NCBI GenBank assembly: GCA_963576735.1
Contig: OY755170.1
Coordinates: 25,280,875-25,344,874 of the forward strand
Direction of reading: 5' to 3'
From: Bedellia somnulentella
Taxonomy: Eukaryota; Arthropoda; Insecta; Lepidoptera; Bedelliidae
DNA length: 64,000 nt
Shown here: positions 1 to 12,383 of the stretch, piece by piece
Numbering within the stretch: the first letter of the stretch is position 1
How the letters are laid out: every line of letters begins with the position of its first letter
Program-made: the position numbers and the translations under genes
The notes under the pieces: model-generated
Told to the model about the DNA's origin: nothing
The model's database searches: none
What the model saw: only the letters and a program-made list of their open reading frames with translations

Positions 1-1566
1 AAGTCATAATCATCCTAAATCATATTTATCGTTAAATTTCTTTTAAGCCAATTAACGTAGAAAAATAAAATTGGTAGTATTTACCACCGACATTTTTATC
101 TTCAGTTATTCTGCGGCAGTGTACGGACTTACGTTAATAAGATTGAGACTATCACGGCCGCCGGGATGTGGTGCAAGTCATAAAACACATTTTAATTTAA
201 TTGTTTTTTATTATTGGATAAAATTTTGAAATAGAGTCATATACTTTAATTCAGACCGTTATTTCCTATAGGGTTTGGAAAGATTATAGATCGCAACTTT
301 GTAAGATCTTGATCATTTTCTTGCTAAATTTTCATTTAAAGTTGAGAAAAGTTTTTCCTATGCTCTGCACAATTTAAATTCAACAAAAATAACAGGCTCT
401 CAAATGGAATTTAATTAATCAATATTGTGTAATTTGTTTAGATATTATTTACTAGGTTTATATCATTTTTGTGAAAAAATCTAGTTATATTTGTACTATA
501 CTGCAACAAAAATCGCCTAGGTTTGATGTCTGCACCAAAGAAAACTCATCTCAAGGTCGTGAACTTAACCGTGCCGTCTAGACAGCGTGTACATTTTATA
601 CTTACAACGTACGCGAGAACGCGAGCGGTGCTCAGCAAAACTTTACTTGCTATTTTCTTCAAATGCTCTTAATTTAAAGGAAAACTTAAATATGTCCGTT
701 TTGTACAGAAAATTCTATAGATATGTTTATTGATGAATTGAATATGAATTTTCTATTTTCAGTACTAACTGACTTGAAATAACACACATAGAATCTCAAG
801 TTTCTGTCTTAAAGAAATCATCTAACATTTTATGTAGCTTTCTTCTCATAATATTATGAGAAGATAATATCATAATAATATTTTGCATAATTTTCTTATA
901 TTATAAACATAGGCACTTCCATAACTACTACGTACATACCTACATTTTCACTATTTTTTTCCCTTGGGGAATGCTGAGACTATCAAGTAGTATCGCTCCT
1001 GGCAACCTGGTAACCTGGAAGAAAGGTTTTTCAGACAAACACTAAGCTTCTATCATCATTTCATAATGTGTTGATAAAATTATTTTATATTTTGCAACCA
1101 TCTGTATATATACGTATGTTTTTAAAAGGATGGGGATAAAGATTAATTAATACTAAAAAGTCATAAGGGTCGTCTGGTACGTTTTCGTATTCTTATGTAA
1201 CTTAGTGTAACATAAGTAGAACCGTTTAATACGTCTAAGCCTTGATCTATGACGTCAATTCAATTTGCGAAGATAATATGAAAACCTCAGAATTAATTCC
1301 TTTCATATATTGTATACGAAAGTATTAGTTTTATACAAAGTTGTACCCACACTGCGTCTCCTTAGATGGTTCTTAGATCTCCGAGATTTGTATTCTCGGT
1401 GTACAAAAACTTTATGTAAGCACTCTAGCTAAAGAATTACGCGAATCATTGAATAATTAAAATACTATATATAAAAAGGTCCGATCAAAGGCATTGTTAG
1501 TGACTGCTAGTCCGACTATTACATTAGCGATGAGATTTGTGTGTGTGCGTGTGTGTGTCATTTACG
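1..1566. other. AT-rich intergenic DNA, no gene seen
   Basis: No coding exon or RNA gene recognised. A near-palindrome of AATATTAT words lies near 845-890, and a (TG)n/(TACA)n run at 1540-1580 leads into the first short element. Confidence 0.6.
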
Positions 1567-1813
1567 TACATACATACATACATATACTCACGGCTATAAA
1601 TCCCTAGAAGGGGTAGCCAGAGCTAAGGAATTAGAAATTCCTCAGCCACTTAGAAATTTGAGTGGGGAAAAGATGGTAAAATAAAGGTTGTTGGTGATGG
1701 GTCTCCAACCGCATCGCCCATAACTCTCTTTAAAACCCCAATACCGTTAGTCGCCTCTTACGTACACCCACCGAAAGAAATGGGGTAGTGTTATTCCAAG
1801 CCGACACTACACA
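1567..1813 (-). mobile_element. ATGT-tail short element (SINE-like), full length
   Basis: On the minus strand it reads from GCTGTGTAGTGTCGGC, through GCGGTTGGAGACCCATCACC, to GCCGTGAGTATATGTATG. About 245 bp. One of roughly 20 copies in the window; see finding on its relation to the RTE-like LINE. Confidence 0.9.
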
Positions 1814-2323
1814 GCTATAGATGTACGTCAGTAATCAAAATAGCAGTTATGGCTCATGACCCTGTATATAATGACATATTTATTGTTATTTAGAGGCTGC
1901 ACGTACCTCATCATAAATAAACTGCGTTTATGTCTAAACGTTTTTCGATCATACAAAATTTCCTTTTGATCGTTGACCTTGTAATATCATACATAGTCAA
2001 TTTGTCATTTAGCATCATAGCTGATGTAATAGTTGTTTAAGTTATGTGAGTCATTCAATGGATTACATTATATGGATTTTCAAGAGTTAATGCGATTTAT
2101 TATTTAGTATCCTACTCCCCAACATCAAGTTTGAAAGTACCGGTGAAAAAAATTACCATCTTATAAGTATTTGTGCTTCTACTTTACTTTTCATGGATCA
2201 TCATGTGTGCTTTATTTTAATACAGTAGTGATATAATATGAGACAAATCCTGGCGTGACGGTTGTATGATAATGTTTGAACTTCAAATGTATTAACAAAC
2301 ACCAAGATTATTAAATTCCCTTA

Positions 2324-2461
2324 CGCCCGATTTCTAAATTGAGTATTCCAGCTGAGAACCACTTAATTATCGTTCTGTTGCATTAAAATCTTAACAACTG
2401 AATGAGACATAACGATACTTAAGTCGTTCTCAGCTTGAATACTCAATTCAGAAATCGGATG
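2324..2461. mobile_element. Foldback MITE, 138 bp, TTA target duplication
   Basis: Arms of about 47 bp pair: CCGATTTCTAAATTGAGTAT on the left and its near reverse complement ending AGAAATCGG on the right. TTA stands at both edges (2321-2323 and 2462-2464), consistent with a PIF/Harbinger-type non-autonomous element, though a 3-bp match alone is weak. Confidence 0.7.
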
Positions 2462-3446
2462 TTACTAAACTACAATAGTTACATTAAATTATGCGACATA
2501 ATCCTAAAACGTACACCAACTGCTAGTTGTTAGCATGTCGCTACAAGTTGACCAAAAAAAACGAACACTTAAAAAAGCGTTTTAAAATTAAACATCAAAA
2601 GTAATGCCCTGTGACGTCAAGTATTTTGCACTTGCATACGTTTAAAGCGAAAATTTGTTATTTAAAGTTATGCAAATGAAGCCTATACGGATGTTTCAAT
2701 GGCTTAAAAACTTTGTATGTCTAGGTGACTCATTGAAGTCAACCATTATGTACGATATGTGACAATATTTTGATTTGTATTTTACGTTTCAAAAGCTTGT
2801 TTAAGATACGCTTACTGGCATCCTCGCGAGTATAGATTTTTTATTTATAAAATGTGAAAAGACATGAAAATACTTTCTTCATGTTCTTGAAATTTGCTGG
2901 TATACATATTTTTCAAATTAAGATGAATTTACTCCAGCACAATAGCTGTTAAGCGATTTTGTTGATAATGTTCCCCGATGGGAAATATTTTTCTGCCACC
3001 CATCCTAATACAAAACAATACCAGTTTTACTTCGGATATCATTTTAAACTCGGTCAGTCAACTAAACCAACGTTTGCGTTGTTATGCAACACAGTTTATA
3101 TTTAGATGAGAACAGTTTAACGTTCTAACGTCCGTCCATGAAAAATTGTGACACACATTTATAGATTAAAAATGGGATAACAATTTCTCAGAAATGATAT
3201 ATATTCACGATAGGTATACTTACGACTGTAATATAGATTGCGGTAGATATAACTTACGAGGGTGTTTTTCCGACTTGTTGGTACCAAGGTCCAAACCCTT
3301 GAGTCGCCTAGTAACTTATTTTTAAATCACGGGATAATATAAGACAGCGTTTTACTGATTCGATTCAGTTTACAGTCATCCCACAACACACATACTTATG
3401 ATATACATGTGATATGACGTAAACCAAGTAAAAATTAAGTAGCTAC

Positions 3447-3500
3447 ATACGTACCATACATTTACTCACGCCATTTTTTTCTCATTGGGTAGGCTAGGGT
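3447..3500 (-). mobile_element. RTE-like LINE 3'-end fragment
   Basis: TACTCACGCCAT followed by CATTGGGTAGGC is the reverse complement of the LINE's last bases (coding end plus ATGT tail). Confidence 0.55.
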
Positions 3501-4195
3501 AGGAGACTTAAATTAGATTTACCAATTGAACAGTTTTCTTCCTAACAATTTGAGAATTAAAGCTTTCGCCACCTTTTGATCGATTGACAGAAAAAAACTG
3601 CTTTCAAAAACGGATAAACAATTTAAAATTCTGTTATTTTGGCTAACCATTTTTCAAATTTATAGCCGTGTATTAATATACTAATGTATTTTAGTATTAT
3701 ATATTTGTTGTATTTATAGCCCACAAATATGTATGATAGACCAAACTTAAATAGATCTATGATAAAAGAGGCTCCATTAGTCCAATGCGAATTATTCGAA
3801 AGTGGTAAAACCATGACTTATGTAATTTACATTTTAGTTACTTTATATTCTGAGCTTTAGCTATCAATATGATTGGGAACATTTACATCGTTGCATCATC
3901 TTCACCTGGCCACGCGTGGTGTGACTGACTAATATACAAACATTGAATAGAAAACTGTTTAAAACCCTATCAAATTTCAAACAATATGTTAAATACAATC
4001 AACAACATTTCTCATATTATCAATCTATCTTACATATAAAACAAAATTACGATTCGACGAAAATAAAAATAGTAAAAGGCATACTAAATTTAGGTGACTA
4101 AGAATTTTTAAAAAATAAAATATTGTTGATCGAGTATTTTTGACTTGAAAACAAAAACATTATGAAAGGAACCAAATTATTAGCAAGGCAACAGT

Positions 4196-4295
4196 TTAGA
4201 TCTTTTTGTTCATGAAAATCTCATGTGGGGATTATTACTAATAAATAAAGAATAAATAAAGGAAATAAAAATTTCCCGCCTGTGTCGAACGCCGG
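4196..4295 (-). mobile_element. tRNA-headed SINE family B fragment
   Basis: Carries the family's conserved tail CATGTGGGGATTATTACTAA and the AATAAATAAAGGAAA junction next to a partial tRNA-like head. Confidence 0.6.
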
Positions 4296-4661
4296 TTGTA
4301 AACTTAATTTGAAGTCATTTAAATATAAACTTAATATAATAAAGTAAAAATAATATAAAAAGCATGATCAGTACAATTTGTTAGACTCAGTAAACAAAAG
4401 GTCGAAGTGGAGTTCAAATAAAAGAACAATTACAATGATAGTTTTTCTGTCTTTTGCAAGACGAAGTCTCTAGAACAGACAGATACAATTATTGATAAAG
4501 CATTCACCAAAGGTAATCGTGATCGCTTGACCTCTTGTAAAGACAGCGTGAGTCGGCAGTCTTTATGGTCCCCGGTCGAGGCACGACCAAAATATGCCTT
4601 TGAAATCACTAATGTTACTCTGTCTGCTTTTTTTAAGGCTTAGTAGGTTTCATAAATAAAT

Positions 4662-4745
4662 ATATGCATCCATACATCCTCACGCTTTATTCCAAAATGG
4701 GATAGGCAGAGTTTTTATCGTTACTTTGTAAGCGACTAACAAATC
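4662..4745 (-). mobile_element. RTE-like LINE 3'-end fragment
   Basis: CATACATCCTCACGC then GGGATAGGCAGAG match the antisense of the LINE 3' end, diverged. Confidence 0.5.
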
Positions 4746-5157
4746 TTTCGGGATTCATTTACATTTAGAACTATTTTGATACAGTGTACTGGTGAAAACC
4801 TTTGAATATGTTTTTTTCTTACATTAGTCTAGTGCTTGCGTCTTAGTTGCTGTGTAGTGTCGGCATAGAATAGCACTACCCCATCTCGTCCCGTGGGTGT
4901 TTCGTAGGAGTCGACTAAGGGAACAGGGCTTTTCCATCTTCGCCCTTACACCAATCCAAGGTCTGCCGTGCCGAGGGATGCGTGGCCAGGGGTGAGCCTG
5001 GTCTCTAGCGTGCCGCCCCGTCCCGGAGCTTGGTGCACTCCGGGTACTAAATAACCTTACCTAGTCAAGCGGGGCGGGGGAAAAAGAGGTTTCACAACTT
5101 GGCCCATTTACAGCTATCTGGTCGGGAGTTGCCGAGAGTGACAGAGCTTGCCAAGGC

Positions 5158-8100
5158 GTGGGACTTCTAATATCTGAAAGGATGGCTAAGTGCATGAAAG
5201 ATTATGCATGTGTGAGTCCAAGGCTCCTATGGATAAAGGTGAAAGTGGGGCTGGTCCGGATGCGCATAATGTGTGTGTATGCTCCGGACATGTCCAAATC
5301 ACTATCCGAGAGGGAGGAGTTTTGGAATTTGTTAGACGATGTTGCGAATGGGTGTGATCAGAATGAGAGCATTGTTATGTTAGGAGATTTTAATGGTTGG
5401 GTTGGGGTGTCACGCAACGGTTGTGAAAGAGTTTTAGGAAAGTTTGGTGATAAAAGAGTGAACGAGAATGGGGAGAAAGTGATTGATGTATGTTTGGGGA
5501 GGAATCTTTGTGTTACGAACACGTTGTTTGAACACAAAGATATCCTTATGTATACTAGACAGAGGGGAAGCGAGAGAAGTATGATAGATTTTGTGATAGT
5601 GGATGAAAGGCTAAGAGCAAAGGTTGTTGACACCAGAGTCTACAGGGGCATTAACGTTGGCACAGATCACTTCCTCGTGATATCACGATTGAGGGGACTG
5701 TGCAAGCGTTGGCGTCACAGGGCCAAAGTGTCAACAACTGAATTTGCGAGAATAAAAGTGGAGAAATTGGAAGAGGATGAAAATATTAGAGATATATGAA
5801 AATATATGAAGAAATTGGACGACAGGCTAAGTTGCGTGGAGATGAAGGATGAATTGGAAATAGAAGAAGTATGGGATGTGCTCAAATCGTCAATGGTTGA
5901 ATGTGCGACGGAAGTATGTGGATTGAGTAAAAGAACAAATAGACCACCAACAAGTTGGTGGGATAAAGATGTGAAAGAGGCAGTTGGAGATAAGAAGAAA
6001 GCTTGGTTAGATTTACTAGCGATTAAAGCTAGTAAACGAATGGATGCGAGAGTAACCGATGATGTAGTGAAGAATAGTGAAGATGAATATAAGAGATATT
6101 GGATTGAATCAGGCGTTACTTTGCGGAAATCCATAGCGACGCGTGAAAACTCTCGGTGGTCAGCTGCCGAACTGTCTACTAACTGCTCGTCAATGACTCG
6201 TGTTGAGTCGAAACGCGTCGCATGTTTGTGGTTGCCTGTGGTTTTCGCTTGCGGGTGTGTGTGTGGTGCATTGTCTGCTTTTCGATTTCTTGTAAGTGGA
6301 AGCGCGGGCGGTGCACAGTGCATGTTGCATGAAGACTGCAGGTATTATTTAGCGGAATTAAGCGAAGAAATTTATTAATATTAGTATTGAATATAAGAGA
6401 GTTAAGAATGAGGTTAAGAAGAAAATAGAAAAGAAAAAGCGTGATCTGATAGAATGGTGTGAGAGGAAACTTTCTGATTATTTCCGGAATAACCAAAAGT
6501 TGTTCTGGAAATATATCCGGAAAGAAAAGGGAGTTTCCCAAAACACGAGAGTGAATGTAGTGAGAGATGAACAGGGTGAATTGGCGACGGATGAAAGTAG
6601 CATAAGACGAGTATGGAAGAACTATTTTGAGGGACTCTTTGAAAAAGAGGATTCACCTATTTCTTCGCCAATTGGCAGCAATGTTGACTGGAATGAGGCA
6701 TTGGGTGACAGTAGTGACAGTGAGATTAGTATGGAAGAAGTAATGAAAGCATTGAAAAGTATGAAAGTAGGGAAAGCGGCAGGGTATGATAGGATAAGTA
6801 TCGAAATGCTGAGGGCTGGTAAAGGGTTGGTGGCTTCCTGGCTGTACTTCCTTTTTCAAAAGTGTTGGTCGAGTGGTAAAGTACCACGAGATTGGTGCAG
6901 GGCAGTAATTGTGCCCTTATATAAAGGAAAAGGGTCACACCAGGAAGCTAAAAACTACCGCGGAATCAGCCTACTCAGTGTTGTCGGTAAATTGTATGCA
7001 AAAGTATTGATTGAAAGAGTGATGAATGAAACAGATGACAAAATTTGGGATGTGCAAGCAGGATTTAGAAAGGGAATGGGATGTATGGATCAAATCTTCT
7101 CTTTAAGGAGCATCACTGAAAAGTTCTTAGCCAAGAATCGAAAGGTGTATTGCTCCTTCATAGATTTAGAGAAGGCGTATGATAGGGTGGTAAGGAAGTA
7201 TTTGTGGGAGGTGTTATCCAAGTTCGGCTTGGGGAGCCAACTTATACGTGCACTGGTATCACTCTATGAGGATTCTAGTGCATGTGTAAGAATAAACGGG
7301 GAAAACACAGACTGGTTCGGTATCTCTAGGGGTGTCCGACAGGGATGTGTAGCTTCTCCGTGGCTCTTCAACTTGTTCATGGATGACTGTCTGATAGAGT
7401 TGCGTGAAAGTGATTATGGACTGAGAATGGGTGGATTCGTCATCAAATGCCTCTTATATGCTGATGATCAAGTGTTACTTGCATCGTCGGTTGAGGAGTT
7501 GCAAGAGATGATGAATATTGCATGTGCGTCATTTGAAAGAAAAGGAATGAAAGTGAATGTGGATAAAACCAAAACCATGGTTTTCGAGAGAGAGGAGGAT
7601 ATGACTGAATGCGTGATTGAGATCAATGGTAAGAAAGTGGAACAAGTGAAAGAGTTCGTATATCTGGGAAGTTTGTTTACTAGGGATGGAAAGTGTGATG
7701 AAGACATTGAAAGAAGAGTAAAAAAGGGTAATGCGGTAAATGGAGCACTGGATAGTCTCATGTCTAGTCAAACGGTGTCCGAAAAGGCCCGAATGGCTGT
7801 GCTTGATGCTGTCCTCGTTCCTACGCTTATGTATGGCAGTGAATGTTGGGTGTGGCAGAAGAAGCATGAAAGCAGAGTAAATGCAGTAGAAATGAGATCC
7901 CTCAGAAAAGTTTGTAATGTAAGGTTATGTGATCGTGTGAGGAATGATGTGATTCGTGAAAGGTGTGGTGTAAAAGATGATATTGTAAGAAAGATAGAAA
8001 AAGGAATGTTGAGATGGTTTGGGCACATAGAGAGGATGGATGACAGTAAAGTGGTGAAAGAGATATATAGAGCCAATGTGGAAGGTAATGTTAGTAGAGG

Positions 8101-8281
8101 ACGACCTCGGAGGACACATTTAGATCAAATAGAAAATGTGCTCAAAAAGGCAGCTGACCGAAGTACGAAGAATAAAAGAGCATGTATGAAAAGATTGATG
8201 GATGTGAATGAAGCTAGAGAGGTGTGCCAGGATCGTACAAAGTGGCGATCGATAGTCTCTGCCTACCCCAATGGGAACTAA
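5158..8281 (+). pseudogene. Endonuclease-reverse transcriptase of the RTE-like LINE
   Basis: Encodes an apurinic-like endonuclease and reverse transcriptase for target-primed insertion. The frame is readable from about 5107, before the first in-frame start considered here. Endonuclease motifs: GDFN at 5383-5394 and the catalytic D-H pair of GTDHF at 5665-5670. RT motifs: NYRGISLLSVVGK, GFRKGMGCMDQ, FIDLEKAYD, GVRQGC and YADD at 7457-7468. The C-terminal part ends in the RWFGHIER block common in RTE-group proteins. Defects: TGA at 5797-5799; a 291-bp insertion (6097-6387) that shifts frame; and the first part of the endonuclease (the N and E metal-binding residues) appears absent between leader and 5107. 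Otherwise the RT is open from 6401 to 8281, so the copy is fairly young. Confidence 0.88.
6097..6387. mobile_element. 291-bp insertion in the LINE frame, 13-bp target duplication
   Basis: TGAATATAAGAGA occurs at 6084-6096 and again at 6388-6400. Removing the insert plus one copy (304 bp) puts the two coding halves back in one frame. The insert begins TATTGGATTGAATCAGGCG and ends in an AT-rich tail (TTTATTAATATTAG). It is probably a SINE; I do not recognise the family. Confidence 0.85.
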
Positions 8282-8320
8282 CGGCGTGAGAATATGTATG
8301 AATATGTATGTATGTAGTAT

Positions 8321-9200
8321 AAGCAAGATAAAAGTAAAATAATTATAAATATTGTTGAATAAGTTTCAGCGATAATATTTATCATTGTTTAACTACCGAA
8401 AAAAAAACTAATAACAACAATTCACATCATTTAGGGTAGCAAAAATCTAACGATTTTAGTAAAGATAAATATCCTCCACTGGTATTTTTATCATAAAATG
8501 ATCAGATACATTTTTAATATTGAACAAAAGTACGAGACAGTTTTACCTCTATTGTACTTATGACCACCTTCCTACTAGCATTAGTAGCTTAATTCCCTTT
8601 TAACTTGGGGTGTGAAGCCTATAAAATGTGTCAATCGAAAGTTGTAAAAAATGACGGACGAGGATCGGCTTGACAGACGGTAGCCGGTTGCATTAACTTA
8701 CTATTTACTTCGGAAAGTTTTCATCATCATCACCAAGCGTCATCACCCTAAAAACTTTCCGCTTTGCTTATTTTTATTTTTATTTATTTTCCTTACATTA
8801 GTCTAAGCAAGATAAAAGAAAAATAATTATAAACATTGTTGGAAAAGTTTCAGCGATAAAAATAATTATCCTTTACCGAAAAGAAAACAAACAAATAACA
8901 ACAATTCACATCATTTAGGGTAGCGTAAATGTAACGATATTTGCAAAAACAATACTCTGCTAGTATTTTTATTAGTTATTTTTCCAATGTTCAACAAAAG
9001 TACGTGACAGTTTTACCTCTATTTTACTTAAGATTGATCTTAAGATCACCTTTCTACTAGCATTAGTAGCTTAGTTCCCCTTTAAATTCGAGTGTGAAGC
9101 CTATAAAATGTGTTAATCGAAAGTTGTTGTAAAAAATGACGGACGAGGATCGGCTTGACAGACGGTAGCCGGTTGCATCGACTAACTATTTGTTTCGGAA
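8321..9200. repeat. Two diverged direct copies of a ~400-bp non-coding unit
   Basis: Copy 1 is 8321-8710 and copy 2 about 8815-9195, offset 486-494 bp. Both contain ACAACAATTCACATCATTTA and GACGGACGAGGATCGGCTTG. Small indels separate them. No coding content is seen. Confidence 0.85.
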
Positions 9201-10184
9201 CGTTTGAGACAGGCATCATCAACCTTTATTGGTTATGTTACTAAATCATTCGGTTATGACTAACATTAAAATATGATTTGTTATGTATGAGTTATGGGAA
9301 ATATCGGTAGAGGACGTCCATCGTTTATTATAGAATCTTATTTTCGCACTTCCTCCAAAAATGCCTGACAATTTTCTTATAATAAATCCCTGGTTAAGGT
9401 GACCTATAATTGTGGGGTTTACACCAGTGAGTTTAGGCAGTTTCTATTGTATTTTATTTATTTATTTTGTTTTACAACTATTGCGGCACTTCCATTTTTG
9501 CTTAACATTAAAAAAATTGTTTCATTTTATATCTTAAATCGAAACAACTAATGTAAAATAAATAATAAAGTAAAGAATTGTAGTTTTTTCCTGTAGAGCT
9601 ATAAATTTTGGTTTTTATTGCTAAATTATGCCAATACTGATAATTTTTGAATGTAAATACAAACCGATCATTTTATAAAATGTGAGCGTGTCAGTTTTCC
9701 GGCCGAACGGTTGACAAACTCTGACATCGGTCATTAACCCTGCGCACGAGTCCCTAAGTCCCAATAGTTCTGTTTCAACGATTTATCACGTTTAATTTGA
9801 AAAGTTTTGGGAACTTAATGCACTACTAATAAAAGTTTATGAGCCTCGAATAATATAATGACATCTTTGACTTATACATTACATTGAGGGTTATTTAAAT
9901 CTTTTCAGCGTTTTAAATAACTTTGAGAGGTACATAGGGTACACGTATTTGTTTTATCAACATCGTTTTGCAAAATATACAATAGTCTTGAAAAAGATAG
10001 AAACCAAAATAAAACATTCCCAAAGAAAATACTGATCTCATGAGCATTGACAAAACCCAAGATGTTTTGTAAGAAAGTTTTAATTGACTTAAGGTATTAT
10101 GTTTCTTACTCAGTAAAAAAAACGATTACAGCTAGTATGTGAGTACTACTCGTACATCAGGATATGAATTGTTATAGATAAAGT
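9201..10184. other. AT-rich intergenic DNA, nothing recognised
   Basis: No gene or named repeat. A GC-richer patch at 9690-9760 (GTTTTCCGGCCGAACGG) is unexplained. Confidence 0.5.
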
Positions 10185-10476
10185 CAAAAGATAGAAAAAG
10201 GAATCTTTGAGATGGTTTGGGCACATAGAGAGGAGGGATGACAGTAAATTGGTGAAAGAGATATATAGAGCCAATGTAGAAGGTAATGTTAGTAGAGGAC
10301 GACCTCGGAGGACACATTTGGATCAATTAGAAAATGTGCTCAAAAAGGCAGGTGTCCGCAGTATGAAGAATAAAAGACCATGTATGAAAATATTCGATCG
10401 TACAAAGTGGCGATCGATAGTCTCTGCCAACCCCAAAGGGAACTAACAGCGTAAGAATATGTATGTATGTATCTAT
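10185..10476 (+). mobile_element. RTE-like LINE 3' fragment (C-terminal coding + tail)
   Basis: Frame 10207-10446 encodes MRWFGHIERRDDSKLVKEIY and the end DRTKWRSIVSANPKGN. It is about 80-90% like the copy at 8010-8281 but lacks a short internal segment. Ends in ATGTATGTATC. Confidence 0.88.
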
Positions 10477-10554
10477 GTATGTATAAAGTCAAACAAAACC
10501 ATCATGCCGCCAGGCCAAAATTATATATACAATAAAAAAAAAAACACAAAGATA

Positions 10555-10672
10555 TGCTAATAAATAAAGGAAAGAAAAATCTCGACACAGGCGGCATTTT
10601 TCTTTCCTTTATTTATTCTTTATTTATTAGTAATAATCCCCACATGAGGTTTTCATGAACAAAAAGATTTTA
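10555..10672. mobile_element. SINE family B, two pieces head to head
   Basis: AATAAATAAAGGAAAGAAAAA on the left faces TTTTTCTTTCCTTTATTTAT on the right, with the tRNA-like head mostly lost between them; the right piece runs into CCCCACATGAGGTTTTCATG. Confidence 0.7.
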
Positions 10673-10857
10673 AAAACAAAGATATGCTTTATTTAGCACA
10701 GAAATATACAATCATAACAGGTGACATAAAAATTGTTATGCTAAATTAGGCACACAATCAGTATTTTCTGATTTGTGTTATTGATCCCATTTAGAGATCT
10801 ACAATATATTACAGAATTAAATTGTACTCATTTTACTATGTACAATGTACATAGTTT

Positions 10858-10970
10858 TGTGAAGCTAGAGAGGTTTTGCCAGGATCGTATAAAGTGGCGA
10901 TCGATAGTCTCTGCCTACCCCAAGGGGAACTAACGGCGTGAGTATATATGTACGAGTAAGTGTATGTATT
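10858..10970 (+). mobile_element. RTE-like LINE 3' fragment
   Basis: GTGAAGCTAGAGAGGTTTTG through GGGAACTAACGGCGTGAG and a short tail; matches 8207-8290. Confidence 0.8.
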
Positions 10971-11889
10971 GTTTAGTGTAAATTAAACTGTTTTCAGTTA
11001 TTACAGGTATTTAATGTTATTGGTTTACAAATCAAACGAAACCAACTTACTAGTGTTATAATATAATCAATTGTTTTAAAAATAAAAGGCAATGATACAT
11101 TGTACAATTATTTTTCATTGTTACACTGAAACTATCCAATGTCAATATGAAAGCAGAGTTGAAAAAAGTATGACTAATGATAATAAATTGGAATTATATC
11201 GGTATGTATTGGAAAATAAAAAGCAACTTGTCTCACAAGCCAATAAGAACCAAAGAAGTACGTTGAAGTCAAATTATATTATGTGATATTCAAAGAGATG
11301 GGCTTTTAAAGTGATAAATACCGATGTTGTGCTGCTGCGTAGTGTTGGCATAAAATACCACTAACACAAATCTTCGCAATTGTCCAAAGAGGATACTAAG
11401 CGTATCCTCTCGGTGATCGCTCTGGGTGATGGGGCTGATGACCCATCATAAATATTTCTTTATTTTTCAAAGTTTTATCCACTCCACGCCCAAAAATGGC
11501 TTCGGAATAATTATTATTTTCGGATTTATGACCATGTGTATAGGCACGAAGGCTGGGTTATGTTCATCCCTTGGTAGTTTCAATCAATCAAATAGATACT
11601 ATTTTCACTTTCATTGATGTAATCATTCCCAATAAGCCCTTTTTTTTTAATAAAAATTGCCTCTAAATCATTAAACAACTACAGTTGATAACAATCATGT
11701 TGGTACTCTCTGAAGCACAGAAACGTTAAACTTCTCTAAAACTGAAGTGATGTAGCCTTCCACACCCTTATCAAACATTTCTTACTTTAATAAAAACTTT
11801 GATAAATATCACAAAATAATAACCAGGGAAACAATAGACCAACTTTAAAAAATATGTAAAAATAAATAAATTATCTATTGTAAATTGGA
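10971..11889. other. Intergenic DNA upstream of the formin gene
   Basis: No gene recognised. A degenerate start of an ATGT-tail element may lie near 11327-11400 (GCGTAGTGTTGGCATAAAAT). Upstream regulatory DNA for the formin is possible but nothing specific is visible. Confidence 0.4.
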
Positions 11890-12005
11890 ATACGAAAACT
11901 ACAAGGCCCCATTCGCACCTCAGCGTGCACGTGCGCCGCATCCGATGGCCGCTCGACAGTCGCGAGCCGAACGTGCCGACGACAAAACTATTCCACCATA
12001 CGTGC
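11890..12005. promoter_or_regulatory. CpG-rich block upstream of formin exon 1
   Basis: A short GC- and CpG-rich patch (many CG steps, for example around 11925-11990) stands out from AT-rich surroundings about 200 bp before the first formin ATG. It could be promoter or 5' UTR. No TATA box or clear initiator was found, so the transcription start is unknown. Confidence 0.3.
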
Positions 12006-12194
12006 ATCTTTTAAACAGGCTTGAAATTAAATAACAAAACAATACGCAACTCGCATTTCACTATCATCTAAATATTTAATCTTACAGTCTAATATCATGT
12101 CTCGACAAAAACAGTGAAATTAAGTGTCAAAAAATGATGGAATAGTGATTTGATTATGCTCGAATTAGTGAACGTGAACCAAAATTGCATCAAA

Positions 12195-12383
12195 ATGAGG
12201 GACCCGCAGATTCCTAGTGCTGACACGTTTGTGTGTAGAGTGCAGTACCTCAATGATATGGACCCGTTTACGGAATACTACGTGAGGGAACCACCGAGGC
12301 CTCTATACCACACGTTCAACACCACTATACCACTGTCCTATCAGGTAGCTTCGGTACATCGCTTGCTCCAAGCACCTCATAGG
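12195..12383 (+). CDS. Fhos: Formin FHOD exon 1 (long isoform start)
   Basis: Encodes the FHOD N-terminus, 63 residues, including TFVCRVQYLNDMDPF and the closing VHRLLQAPHR, blocks seen in vertebrate FHOD1/FHOD3. This is the first part of the ubiquitin-like GTPase-binding domain. The start is chosen at 12195 because its context CAAAATG is the favoured insect form; an in-frame ATG at 12156 in a weaker context would add 13 residues, and an in-frame TGA at 12135-12137 blocks anything longer. Donor GTGAGT follows codon AGG, phase 0. Confidence 0.93.

Larger units (their letters stand above)
1814..4195. other. Intergenic DNA with a few small repeats
   Basis: No gene recognised. Contains the 138-bp foldback element at 2324 and an RTE 3'-end scrap at 3447. 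The rest is AT-rich and unremarkable. Confidence 0.55.
4849..8320 (+). mobile_element. RTE-like non-LTR retrotransposon with nested insertion
   Basis: About 3.2 kb of LINE plus a 304-bp insertion footprint. It starts with GCTGTGTAGTGTCGGC, has a roughly 260-bp GC-rich 5' leader, one long coding frame (endonuclease then reverse transcriptase), almost no 3' UTR, and an ATGTATGT tail. A single frame, short 3' UTR and microsatellite tail are typical of the RTE group (RTE/Proto2-like). The flanks TTACATTAGTCT and AAGCAAGATAAAAG are found joined at 8803-8828, giving a paralogous empty site. Confidence 0.88.

Noticed and set aside
5358..8326. Several long minus-strand frames across the RTE-like LINE
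   Set aside because: They are shadows of the sense coding frame (Ser/Leu/Phe-rich mirror of a Glu/Lys-rich protein).
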